DNA of 39,642 nt from Flammeovirga sp. SJP92 (GTDB lineage: Bacteria; Bacteroidota; Bacteroidia; Cytophagales; Flammeovirgaceae), in the NCBI RefSeq assembly GCF_001583495.1, contig NZ_LQAQ01000087.1, positions 1 to 39,642 of the forward strand, read 5' to 3'. The position numbers and the translations under genes were made by a program. The notes beneath the pieces are model-generated. The model ran no database searches. It worked only from the letters and a program-made list of their open reading frames with translations, and was not told the DNA's origin. Below are positions 1-8,062 of the stretch, piece after piece. Position 1 is the first letter of the stretch. Every line of letters begins with the position of its first letter.

Positions 1-256
1 TGACAAATCATAAAATGGGTTTTAATAAAAGGTTTGAAGCTGAATCTCTCAAAAAAAGATAATTATCTTTTCCACTTAGACAGTCCGAACTACTGGGGTA
101 ACTATACAGAAACTAGAATTTGGAGATAATTATGAATTTTATTTTATGACTCCTGATAAAATGATTGTTGATGGTTTTTCAAATACTTATGAATTGAAGT
201 ATAGATATACTTTTGATGTAAATAATAATAAGTTGATAAAAACAGAACAATTTTAG
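1..256 (+). pseudogene. 3' remnant of a decayed gene, two frameshifts
   Basis: No intact frame runs through this stretch, but three consecutive frames each give protein-like sequence. Bases 3-56 read like HKMGFNKRFEAESL, about 55-115 read KDNYLFHLDSPNYWGNY, and 119-256 read LEFGDNYEFYFMTPDK and end in KTEQF before a TAG at 254-256. Joining them needs two apparent one-base insertions, one in the A7 run at 51-57 and one near 112-120. The family is not recognised; the alternating aromatic pattern suggests a beta-rich domain. The upstream part lies outside the window. It ends two bases before the next gene, so it may be an eroded member of the same operon. That the frames belong together is inferred from reading sense only. 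Confidence 0.5.
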
Positions 257-258
257 AT

Positions 259-1344
259 ATGCCTCAATTAAAAACAAAAACTAAATTAAATACCAATCCT
301 TCGGATGAAGTTAATCTTAACAATGTCAATAATACCTTAAAAAAACTCATTTCTGAAATAGAAAATGGAAGCTTAGGTGTAGTGGAAGAGTTTCAGAAAT
401 TAGAAAAAATAAAGGAAGAATTAAATTCTACACTTGAGACAGTAAATAATTATCAGAAAACACATAGGGAATTAATAATATCGAAAGTAGAGGATTTTCT
501 TAAAAAGAATAATTTAGAAACTTGGTTCTACAAATTAGTTTGTAATAATTACTTATTTCAAGAAAATCTAGAACTATTATTTCAGGTAATAAGAATTGAG
601 AATTTGATTGAAGAAATTGATTTGTTGATAAAATTAAATTCTGCTGTTAGCTATCAAACTAGTCGATTCCATAAATTTAATTACTCATATAATAATAGTA
701 CAAAGAGTTTACAAATACATAATAGTGAATTCCCATTAAATAATATATCACTTATTTCTAAACATTCATACTTTATAAATTGCAATATTAATGTGACTTG
801 TTCATATAGTAATCAGTTATATCACAGAACGGACTTATATTCAATTTTTAAGAATAAGGAATTGAAAGGTGTGAATATTAGAAATATTCCTTCCAATTTG
901 GCTCCATATAATATTCATGTATTAGAACAGCATAAAGAACTTATTACTGATCAATATTTTTGGGTTAATATTGTACAAAATCAATTTATGAATTGGTCTA
1001 ATGATTTTGCTAATTACTTATATAACAATTTGCCAGAAAATATAAAAACAATTTATCCTGGATGGACATTAGAGTTTTTTATTAATCAAAGTGAAATATT
1101 TTCATCATTAGATATTAATCCATATAAGAATATTGAAAACGTCAATTTTCAAGAATTAACCCTTAACGATTGGAGTAATTTAAGTCAAAATTATGGGGTG
1201 AAATTCTCTTTGGAATTGATTGAAAAATATAAATATCAATGGAATCTAGATTATTTAGCAAACAATCCCTCTGTATGGTATACAGCATTTCAACCAATTT
1301 TGAATGATGAAATGATCTTAAGACTAATTAAACTTTTATTCTAA
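259..1344 (+). CDS. Hypothetical protein, paralogue 1 of a three-gene family
   Basis: Family not recognised. The 361-residue protein is very rich in Asn, Lys, Ile and Leu, with no signal peptide or membrane segment. It opens with MPQLKTKTK, followed by a polar linker and a helical, probably coiled-coil segment (about residues 25-85) that carries the LEKIKEEL pattern shared with the next two genes. The last 70 residues hold the family's C-terminal block: DWSNLSQN, then LIEKYKYQWNLDYLANNPS, then LNDEMILRLIKLL. It overlaps the next gene by one base (TAATG), so translation is probably coupled. A TACTTTTG -7-like box lies at 208-215 inside the upstream remnant, without a convincing -33 partner. 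A soluble partner of the downstream helicase is inferred from operon structure only. Confidence 0.85.
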   Translation: MPQLKTKTKLNTNPSDEVNLNNVNNTLKKLISEIENGSLGVVEEFQKLEKIKEELNSTLETVNNYQKTHRELIISKVEDFLKKNNLETWFYKLVCNNYLFQENLELLFQVIRIENLIEEIDLLIKLNSAVSYQTSRFHKFNYSYNNSTKSLQIHNSEFPLNNISLISKHSYFINCNINVTCSYSNQLYHRTDLYSIFKNKELKGVNIRNIPSNLAPYNIHVLEQHKELITDQYFWVNIVQNQFMNWSNDFANYLYNNLPENIKTIYPGWTLEFFINQSEIFSSLDINPYKNIENVNFQELTLNDWSNLSQNYGVKFSLELIEKYKYQWNLDYLANNPSVWYTAFQPILNDEMILRLIKLLF

Positions 1345-2246
1345 TGCCTTCATTAAAAACTTCAACGAAACGTACAAAGCCTTCAACAGTAAATAAACCA
1401 GATTCAGTATTAAATCTTAATTCAATTATAGATGATATAAATAGAGATTTATCTGAATCCAAAGGAGATTTACTTGCTGAATTTCATAATATTGAAAAGG
1501 CTCAAGATAAACTATTTTCATTTATCTCTAAATTAGATGGATTTATCTTAGAATTAGATGAAATGAAAAAACCTCATGAGGCTCTAATTACTTATAAATT
1601 TAGGGAACTGTTTGAAAAGACTGACTTGAATTTTTCTTCTCTTTTAAAAAAGTTTTATCAAACTGATCTCTTGTTTATTAATAGGTATTTAAGGAAGAAT
1701 AAAAACTCTATTTCTAGAATTAATGAAATAGATATTCTATTATATAGACATTATCATTTCCAAGATCCATTGAAACTTGAGAAAACATTCAACTTTGAAG
1801 ATGATACCATTGATGAATTCTTTTTTTCTTTGGAAGAATTAAAACAATGTAACATAGAAAAATTATATTTTAATGAGATATTTAAAAATCCTTTTTTAAA
1901 GTGGGATAAAGATTTGATAGACTATCTCCTTGAAAATACACCAGATAAAAATAGGAAAGAAAATTTCGAAGATTTTCTTATTGAAAAAGCAACAAATTAT
2001 AAGTCATTAGATAGTTACTTATTTAATGAGTACTCATTTTTAGAAATTAATAAAAATAAAGATGAAATTAATTGGGATCTTTTAAGTGCTAATATCTCAA
2101 TTCCTTTTACTATTGAACTTTTAATAGAGTTTAAAGAATATTGGAATTATGATATTTTACATGAAAATACTCATCTATGGATGACAATTTTTGAAAATAA
2201 TATCAATGATAAAATAGTTACAGACTTAATTAAACTTTTAGACTAA
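1344..2246 (+). CDS. Hypothetical protein, paralogue 2 of a three-gene family
   Basis: Soluble 300-residue protein of the same unrecognised family as its neighbours. The N-terminus is MPSLKTSTKRTKPST, then a polar linker, then a helical region near residues 40-95 with GDLLAEFHNIEKAQDKL and a conserved KPHEALITYKF. The C-terminal half carries INWDLLSANISIPFTIELL, KEYWNYDILHENTHLW and NDKIVTDLIKLL, which align position by position with the other two copies. The middle is shorter than in paralogues 1 and 3, so the variable centre sits between two conserved ends. The start ATG overlaps the previous stop by one base, and the next ATG directly follows its own TAA. Function unknown. Confidence 0.85.
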   Translation: MPSLKTSTKRTKPSTVNKPDSVLNLNSIIDDINRDLSESKGDLLAEFHNIEKAQDKLFSFISKLDGFILELDEMKKPHEALITYKFRELFEKTDLNFSSLLKKFYQTDLLFINRYLRKNKNSISRINEIDILLYRHYHFQDPLKLEKTFNFEDDTIDEFFFSLEELKQCNIEKLYFNEIFKNPFLKWDKDLIDYLLENTPDKNRKENFEDFLIEKATNYKSLDSYLFNEYSFLEINKNKDEINWDLLSANISIPFTIELLIEFKEYWNYDILHENTHLWMTIFENNINDKIVTDLIKLLD

Positions 2247-3281
2247 ATGCCATCAATCAAATCAAATAATACATCTACAAGTAATGTAAAAAGAAGTACC
2301 TCAAATAATTCTAATATCAATTTTAATATTGAGGGAATGGACAATTTTTTCAATAATTTCCAAAATGATATTAATACTTCTGGTGGAGATATCATTTCAC
2401 AATTTCAAACTCTCGAAAAAGCTACTCATGATCTTGAAAAAATGAAGAAACAAGTTCAAGAAATGAAATGGCAACATGAAGCATTTATTGTTCAGAAATT
2501 GAGGAAAGAGTTTGTTGAAAATAAATCTGTTTTCTTTAAAAAACTTATTTCTTTTGCTTATCCTTTAAGTAAAGAACTATACTTGAAACACAAAGATATT
2601 TTGGTTGATAGTCTTATTCAGAAAAATGTACATACATATACTTTTAAAGGGAGACCAGATTATTATGATAATGATAAATATTATTATTATCCGAAATTTG
2701 ATTTAGACTTATCAAAAATGGTTTATTATGAGGATATTGGAAAAAATGAAAATATGTTTTTCTCAGATGAATTATTAACATTATTGTCAACAAAAGAGAT
2801 CTTATTTTCTTATTTGTCAAAAAATAATTCAATAGAATGGAGTTTTGATAGAATTGAACAGTTTAAAGATAGAATAAACTTTAAAAATTTATTACAAAAT
2901 AAAAGTATAGACTGGTCAGAGGACTCAGCTAACATGCTATACGAAAGATTTTATACAGATAAGGAAATAAATGATAAAAAAGGTATTGAACTAAAAGAAT
3001 ATATTTTAGAAACAGCAAAATCAAATAGAATATCATCACTGTACAAATATGGTGAATATTCTGACAAAATTTTAGATGATAATTTAGGTACAATAAACTG
3101 GTCAGATTTATCAAGAAATAAATATTTACCTTTTACTCTTCAATATTTGATCAGATATAAAGACTTCTGGAAATATGATAAACTAGTTTACAACAGAGGT
3201 TTGTACGAAAAAGTATTCGAACCTATATTAAATGACAATATAGTCGATGATTTATTGACACTTTGCTGTTACAAAAAATAA
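2247..3281 (+). CDS. Hypothetical protein, paralogue 3 of a three-gene family
   Basis: Third member of the family, 344 residues, no signal peptide or membrane helix. It begins MPSIKSNNTSTSNVKRSTS; a Ser/Asn/Thr-rich linker of about 30 residues precedes the helical block (GDIISQFQTLEKATHDLEKM, then WQHEAFIVQKLRKEF). It shows the repeat structure best: NNSIEWSFDRIEQFKDRI and NKSIDWSEDSANMLYERF come before the terminal unit TINWSDLSRNKYLPFTLQYL, with YKDFWKYDKLVYN and LNDNIVDDLL at the end. The start is fixed by direct abutment to the previous TAA. The helicase gene begins three bases after this stop. Function unknown; these repeats could be a protein-interaction scaffold (inference). Confidence 0.85.
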   Translation: MPSIKSNNTSTSNVKRSTSNNSNINFNIEGMDNFFNNFQNDINTSGGDIISQFQTLEKATHDLEKMKKQVQEMKWQHEAFIVQKLRKEFVENKSVFFKKLISFAYPLSKELYLKHKDILVDSLIQKNVHTYTFKGRPDYYDNDKYYYYPKFDLDLSKMVYYEDIGKNENMFFSDELLTLLSTKEILFSYLSKNNSIEWSFDRIEQFKDRINFKNLLQNKSIDWSEDSANMLYERFYTDKEINDKKGIELKEYILETAKSNRISSLYKYGEYSDKILDDNLGTINWSDLSRNKYLPFTLQYLIRYKDFWKYDKLVYNRGLYEKVFEPILNDNIVDDLLTLCCYKK

Positions 3282-3284
3282 CCA

Positions 3285-4994
3285 ATGCCAAAGTTACCAT
3301 CAAAGCAAAATAATCTAACTCAGCTAAGAAAAGAGCATATAAAATTTTATGAGAGAGAAATAGCTATTCAAATTCAAGAATTTAAAAATATTGTTGATCG
3401 AAAAGCTATTTCTTTACTTGAAGAAGATGAAGTATTTATTACATCGTATTTTGGAGTTAATCAACAAGGGCATTGTATTTTAGAATTTTCTAAGAAGAGG
3501 GGTTTGCCAAGAATAGGTAGTCATTTATGTGCTTTTTTGGTTACAGATCATTATGCAAACTATCGAAATTGGGGACAGTCTTCTTATTTTGACTTGCACA
3601 AAGAAAAAATTGCAGAACAAGAGTTAAGTTGTGTTTGGCATGGATTATCATTAGATAAACAATATTATATAGCAGGTTTTAAAGGAATAGAAGAAGAGTT
3701 TTTATCAAAATTAAAAAAAGATGTTATCGTTTTATTAGGCCCAAGTTCACCTCCTTTAGATTACCTGAAAAGTTTAAAAGAAATTGTTGAAAAAGAAAAA
3801 ATAGAATCCAGTGCAGGAAGTATTTTGGAGCTAACTTATAGAGATGAAATTTTAAGATTACCGTCTTTTATCAAGCAAAATTCTAAAGCTGATTTTATTA
3901 TTGATCAATTGGAGTTAAATGATACTTTTCTACTACAAGGCCCACCTGGTACTGGCAAAACCTATCTAACTGGTGAGATATGCTCAAAATTGGTAGAGAG
4001 AGGTGCGTCTGTATTAATACTTTCACCAACAAATAGGGCATTATTAGAAGTTGCTTCAAAAGAATCATTAGGAGACACCTTAGGTAAAGGAAAAATTTAC
4101 AAGTTAAACTTGAGCTTAGATGAAGAAAGAAGTGTTCCAAAACTTAATAAAATAAAGGAATTATCATCTATTAAAGGAGGTGTTGTTTTATCTACTTTCT
4201 ATTTGGGGAGCATTACGTCTGTCGATTATATAAATAGTTGTAATCATTTTGATTATGTTATTATAGATGAAGCAAGTCAAGGTTTTTTAGCCACATTTTC
4301 AATGGCAAAATTATTAGGACATAAACAACTTTGGATAGGAGATGTAAATCAATTACCTCCTATAGTTCTACAATCTCTTAAGAATAAAGAAAAAAATAGA
4401 ATGGGACATGGTTTAAAATCTATACTATCTGAAGGATCATATCCTTACTATTCTTTAAAGGAAACCTATAGATTGGGTCCTCGTAGTGCTTTTCAAACTG
4501 GGGTGTTTTATAATGATCAACTCAAATCCTCACATAGAGATTTTAATAATCAAGATGATCTAGATAATAATATCTTTCATAAAAAAGGTGGTACGACTTT
4601 GCATTTGATGAATTTTAACTCATTTACCAAAATACCTATAGTAGGTATTCAAGAGGTAGATAGATTGTTATATCAATTACCCAAAGAAGCAAAAGTAGCA
4701 GTATTGACATTTTTCGTTTCCACAGCAAAAGAGTTGCAAAAAACGTTAACACATCACTCTGTTGGGTTTGGTTCAAATTTAATAATTGAAACTGTTGCTA
4801 GAATTCAAGGTCTTTCTGTAGACTATGTTTTATACCTGATTCCTAATACTGGTTATGTAAGGTCATTGAACCGGGAATTATTTAATGTGGCCACAAGTAG
4901 AGCAAAAAAGAATACGGTTATTATTGCCGATAAATCAATATTGAATAGTAGACATACAGATTGTAGTGTAGTAGAGTACCTGCAAAGAATATAA
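3285..4994 (+). CDS. UPF1/Dna2-like superfamily 1 helicase
   Basis: The 569-residue protein has the full set of SF1 helicase motifs: Walker A GPPGTGKT at residues 219-226, motif Ia near ILSPTNRALLE, motif II as DEASQ (328-332), motif III GDVNQLPP, motif IV area ETYRLG, motif V ARIQGLSVDYVLY and motif VI FNVATSRAKK. The DEAxQ form and overall layout fit the SF1B UPF1/Dna2 group, whose members unwind RNA or DNA using ATP. The first 190 residues form a domain I do not recognise; no nuclease motif is visible. It begins MPKLPSKQ, echoing the starts of the three upstream genes, and lies three bases after the last of them, so it is probably translated from the same message. A role in defence or nucleic-acid repair is inferred from context. 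Confidence 0.9.
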   Translation: MPKLPSKQNNLTQLRKEHIKFYEREIAIQIQEFKNIVDRKAISLLEEDEVFITSYFGVNQQGHCILEFSKKRGLPRIGSHLCAFLVTDHYANYRNWGQSSYFDLHKEKIAEQELSCVWHGLSLDKQYYIAGFKGIEEEFLSKLKKDVIVLLGPSSPPLDYLKSLKEIVEKEKIESSAGSILELTYRDEILRLPSFIKQNSKADFIIDQLELNDTFLLQGPPGTGKTYLTGEICSKLVERGASVLILSPTNRALLEVASKESLGDTLGKGKIYKLNLSLDEERSVPKLNKIKELSSIKGGVVLSTFYLGSITSVDYINSCNHFDYVIIDEASQGFLATFSMAKLLGHKQLWIGDVNQLPPIVLQSLKNKEKNRMGHGLKSILSEGSYPYYSLKETYRLGPRSAFQTGVFYNDQLKSSHRDFNNQDDLDNNIFHKKGGTTLHLMNFNSFTKIPIVGIQEVDRLLYQLPKEAKVAVLTFFVSTAKELQKTLTHHSVGFGSNLIIETVARIQGLSVDYVLYLIPNTGYVRSLNRELFNVATSRAKKNTVIIADKSILNSRHTDCSVVEYLQRI

Positions 4995-5391
4995 CTATTT
5001 GAATATTTTAAGCTCAAGTCTAGCTTCGTTTCCTTACTACATCCGTAAATAACTGGTAAAATACACTTTTTACTTGTGTTGTCCCCTTATTGCTTCTGTT
5101 ATGACAACGTACTTACACCAGTGAAACAAGCTAAAATCGAAGGTTCTACTTTCGTTTAAATTGTACTTTTCAAATGCAATTTCAATGGATAATTTAAAGT
5201 GTTGGTTCCTAAATTTGAATATAAATAGATGAGATCTGATGCTTTTGAGTTTAATCTTACTTTACAAGAAAGATTCAACCGATAAGAATAAGATGATTTG
5301 AAGTATACTTTAAAATACAATTGAAGTATCAGATAGGAAAGGTAGTGAAGCTGGTCAAATAAATGTTACCCCCAATATTATCCCTTAAAAA
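4995..5391. other. Gene-free gap between helicase operon and ssrA
   Basis: I see no convincing coding frame and no terminator with a T-run just after the helicase stop. The one notable point is a 15-bp string, GAAGGTTCTACTTTC (5139-5153), also found at 13295-13309 inside the noncoding repeat next to the susC gene. The surrounding sequence does not align well, so this may be a very eroded copy or chance. Confidence 0.5.
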
Positions 5392-5430
5392 CAAAAAAAC
5401 CGCCCTTACATTACTGTAAACGCGGTTTCT
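5392..5430 (-). terminator. Intrinsic terminator of ssrA
   Basis: Read on the minus strand, AAACCGC pairs with GCGGTTT and the inner arms TTTACA and TGTAAG add further pairs around a GTAA loop. Seven T residues follow (complement of A 5393-5399). It starts three bases beyond the mature tmRNA end, so it fits as the transcript end. Confidence 0.85.
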
Positions 5431-5432
5431 AG

Positions 5433-5838
5433 TGGAGTCGGAGGGAGTCGAACCCTCGTCCAGAGAAGGACTCCGTCAAGCCTTCTACATGCTTAGTTTC
5501 TCTTAAATTTTCGAGACAAGCCCAGCCGGAAACAACCTAAACTTATCCTTATCTGCTTAAAGCTTCATCTTCAACCCACAGCAGGTATCCGACTAGATCA
5601 ATGATTACGGCACCGCCGATTCTTCGCCCAAAGATCAAGGCAAAGGACGATGTAGCTCGGGAACGCAAGTGCGTTCAACCATTTAAGCCCAGATGTCTAC
5701 AACCCTAAGGGAGACTAGGCAGCCATAGCAAACGAATTGTTGCCAACTAGATTTTGGAATTATCTTTCAAGGCTCTCATCCCATGAGCCTGCATGCTTAT
5801 ACTTGCAAAATCTCAGCCTGTCAAAACCAGTCGACCCC
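5433..5838 (-). ncRNA. ssrA: tmRNA (transfer-messenger RNA)
   Basis: The minus strand begins GGGGTCGACTGGTTTTGACA and ends with a T-arm GGTTCGACTCC, followed by CGACTCC that closes a seven-pair acceptor stem with the 5' end, then discriminator A at 5433. The tag frame follows TAGTT: codons at 5744-5715 read GNNSFAMAA then TAG, so the peptide added to stalled proteins would be AGNNSFAMAA, including the charged Ala. With SmpB it rescues stalled ribosomes and marks products for proteolysis. The 3' CCA is not encoded (the next bases are CTA), so it must be added by the CCA enzyme. The length of about 406 nt is normal for Bacteroidota. Confidence 0.97.
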
Positions 5839-5849
5839 AAGTGAACTGG

Positions 5850-5879
5850 CCACTCTCTTTTGAGTGGACTACAAAAGTA
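5850..5879 (-). promoter_or_regulatory. ssrA promoter -7 box and leader hairpin
   Basis: The minus strand carries TACTTTTG (5879-5872), a perfect match to the Bacteroidota -7 consensus TAnnTTTG, 33 bases before the mature tmRNA 5' end. No good -33 TTTG is visible. Just downstream, CCACTC (5867-5862) and GAGTGG (5855-5850) form a six-pair hairpin in the part of the precursor that should be trimmed off the tmRNA 5' end. Confidence 0.6.
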
Positions 5880-6007
5880 GATAAATTGTCTGATTTAGGG
5901 AAGTATTTTAATAAAAATTAATCTTATAAGTTTTTTTCTAATTGAATTTGAGACTATTGAATTTTTTTGACAACCTCTTTTATAGTTCTAAATTGTATTA
6001 CAGGGCT

Positions 6008-6015
6008 TAAGTTTG
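6008..6015 (+). promoter_or_regulatory. Possible -7 box for the exported protein gene
   Basis: TAAGTTTG matches TAnnTTTG and lies 80 bases before the preferred start codon at 6096. A matching -33 element is not clear. Confidence 0.4.
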
Positions 6016-6095
6016 TTATTTTATGAGAATAGTACGAAACCCAAAATAAAGGGCTTCGATTTTTTATGCTTCCACTAATCTTCAAACTTAATTTT

Positions 6096-7637
6096 ATGAC
6101 TAAACCAATTTTTTTAACTATCGTAATGATAACTTTCTCTGTATTTTGTTTCGCACAGGAGAAAGTAGGATTAATCTTTGATGCGGGAGGACAACCTATT
6201 CATGGATATATAGATCCACTCACCTTCTCACCAAGAGTTAGTATTGATAAGGATTTAGAGAATTTAATGCCTGGGTTCCTTTATGGAGAGAATGGGCAGA
6301 TAGAACAAAAGCTCGTGAAATTCGAGCTCGGAAAGTTCTCTATGAAATCAAATAAAGGGAGGATGAAAGCAATACCAATTGAGAAATATAAAAGTGTGAA
6401 AATTGGTGTAGATTCCTTTTTTGTAGCTAAAAATATACATTTCAGAAATCGTGTAAGGCTAAAAGAAACATATGTACAGTTGATAGCAGAGTTTGATGAG
6501 ATTGTCTTTGCTAAAATCTATAGTAATTATGGTTCGGCTTTTCAGATCAATTATATTGCAAAACGTTATGATGAAATGAGATGGGAGGAGTTAAAACTTA
6601 CAAAGAAATCCCTAGAACCAATGGCACAAAATTACCTTTCAAATTATGAAAATGTAATAGCAAAGGCCAATAAAAAAGATAAAGAAAAGAACATGGGCGG
6701 GTTGATTAATCTTGCTTATGTAACGTATAGGTTAGGTAACAATGAAAAAGTTTATTTCGATCAATATTTCAGAGAAACTAAAGATCCTTCTCTCTTTCAA
6801 TACTATTCTTTGATAACAGCTGTTGAAGAAGAGGTTTATATTGAAGAGTATTTTACCATGGACAATCAAAAAGTTTATTCTTTGAGTTGGAGTAATAAGA
6901 AAAAAGGTGTTAGACATGGGAAATCTCAATTCTTCTTCAATAACAAATTGGCAATACAGACAAATTACACCAAAGGTGAATTAGAAACAGGTGAAGTATT
7001 TCATAATGGAAATAGCTGGTACAAATTCAATCTCAAAGAGAAGACAAAAGATAATCGTTCTGAAAAAGTATATGAGTATAGTATGACAAATCTAGAAACC
7101 ACAAAAAGTATAGTAGATGCTATGGATGGAATAAAGAAAATTATCAAACTCAAAGAAAATAAAATCAATGATTATTATATTGAATACAATGATCAACCTT
7201 ATTCCTACATAGTGGATGCTTATAACCCTATAGATGTTAATGAGATTAATAAACGCTTTGATAGTTTTATTGGAGAGGACTTTTTCATTTGGAATGATGT
7301 GTATTCACCATTGTTAGTCCGTTTTTATACGGATGATAAAGGAATGGTGATTGATTATGAAATGCTGAACCAAGTCAATGAAAACTTTGATAATAAGGTG
7401 ATGGCATTTATACAATTGAACATTGCTAAAGGAGGGAAAACGGGAGATTTTAAATTTAAGTTAGAAGATGGGGCAATTAAAAAAACATCTGTCTTTGTAC
7501 TGCCATTCCAATTAAAAATTAATAAGCAATATTGGTTCAATAGAAATAATTATGGTGGGATGATGTATCATGATATATGGTTTCAGCAGCATCAAGAAAC
7601 GATAAATAATGTTAGGTCAATGAATCCATATTTCTAA
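6096..7637 (+). CDS. Exported hypothetical protein with TonB-C-like tail
   Basis: The start at 6096 is preferred over 6066 because MTKPIFLTIVMITFSVFCFA is a standard signal peptide with cleavage before QEKVG; the longer form adds ten residues ahead of it. The mature protein of about 490 residues should be periplasmic or envelope-associated. The first half is helical and not recognised. A short stretch with GVRHGKSQFFFNNKLAIQ and TKGELETGEVFHNG resembles MORN-type beta hairpins. Near the C-terminus, DDKGMVIDYEMLNQVNEN, then DNKVMAFIQ and KTGDFKFKL, followed by a beta strand, have the spacing of TonB C-terminal-like domains found in many Bacteroidota envelope proteins. No TonB-box transporter is directly beside it and no operon partner is evident. 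Both domain assignments are inferred from pattern. Confidence 0.7.
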   Translation: MTKPIFLTIVMITFSVFCFAQEKVGLIFDAGGQPIHGYIDPLTFSPRVSIDKDLENLMPGFLYGENGQIEQKLVKFELGKFSMKSNKGRMKAIPIEKYKSVKIGVDSFFVAKNIHFRNRVRLKETYVQLIAEFDEIVFAKIYSNYGSAFQINYIAKRYDEMRWEELKLTKKSLEPMAQNYLSNYENVIAKANKKDKEKNMGGLINLAYVTYRLGNNEKVYFDQYFRETKDPSLFQYYSLITAVEEEVYIEEYFTMDNQKVYSLSWSNKKKGVRHGKSQFFFNNKLAIQTNYTKGELETGEVFHNGNSWYKFNLKEKTKDNRSEKVYEYSMTNLETTKSIVDAMDGIKKIIKLKENKINDYYIEYNDQPYSYIVDAYNPIDVNEINKRFDSFIGEDFFIWNDVYSPLLVRFYTDDKGMVIDYEMLNQVNENFDNKVMAFIQLNIAKGGKTGDFKFKLEDGAIKKTSVFVLPFQLKINKQYWFNRNNYGGMMYHDIWFQQHQETINNVRSMNPYF

Positions 7638-7688
7638 TTAGGTTCTGGATAAAAGTGGTTGACGAAAAATTAGTGGTTTGTAAACTGT

Positions 7689-7975
7689 TACTCTGTAAAC
7701 TAAGTTTTTATCAAATCTAATGGATATTTTTATGAAAAGTAGATGGTTATGTATTGTGGTTCGTGAGGACGTTGCAATGCAACTTCCCTACATCACAGCA
7801 TTTTAGTAGACCATTACAAAATACCTCTTTTTTGATGTGTAATTAGACAGTAATTTAGCTTTTGCGTTCAAAGCCTAGATTTTTTGCTTCGTTTTTCATC
7901 AATGGAAAAATGAAGAAGAAAGAAGCTTGAAAGTAGCACATAAAAAGCTTGCAGAAATGTGGATTGAAAGTTGAA
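7689..7975 (-). repeat. Noncoding repeat, left copy (incomplete)
   Basis: This stretch matches, in inverse orientation, the element at 13243-13631. Its outer end CTGTAAACTAAGTTTT (7693-7708) is a perfect inverted match to 13613-13628. The inner core, with TTTTTTGCTTCGTTTTT and AAAAATGAAGAAGAA, matches the complement of about 13314-13396, and alignment fades near GAAAGTTGA at 7965-7973. The second terminal repeat is missing. No coding frame is seen; it fills most of the gap between the exported protein gene and the SusC/SusD operon. Confidence 0.7.
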
Positions 7976-7993
7976 AAAAATGCACTTGATGAA

Positions 7994-8029
7994 ATAAAAA
8001 GGGATGCCGTCTGATATCCCGGCATCCCT
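7994..8029 (-). terminator. Intrinsic terminator of the minus-strand SusC/SusD operon
   Basis: GGGATGCCG (8001-8009) pairs perfectly with CGGCATCCC (8020-8028), giving a nine-pair stem with a ten-base loop. On the minus strand five T residues follow. It lies 34 bases past the SusD stop. Confidence 0.88.
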
Positions 8030-8062
8030 CTATCTAATCTATCTGTAAAATTGAAAAAAAAG

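Noticed and set aside
259-3281. Interpretation of the three paralogues as toxin-immunity protein copies
   Set aside because: Tandem paralogues are common in immunity arrays, but no toxin gene or secretion signal is present and the genes are coupled to a helicase, so the claim has no direct support.
5010-5340. Possible third copy of the noncoding repeat near ssrA
   Set aside because: Only a 15-bp core (5139-5153) matches; flanking sequence does not align, so it is not listed as a repeat copy.
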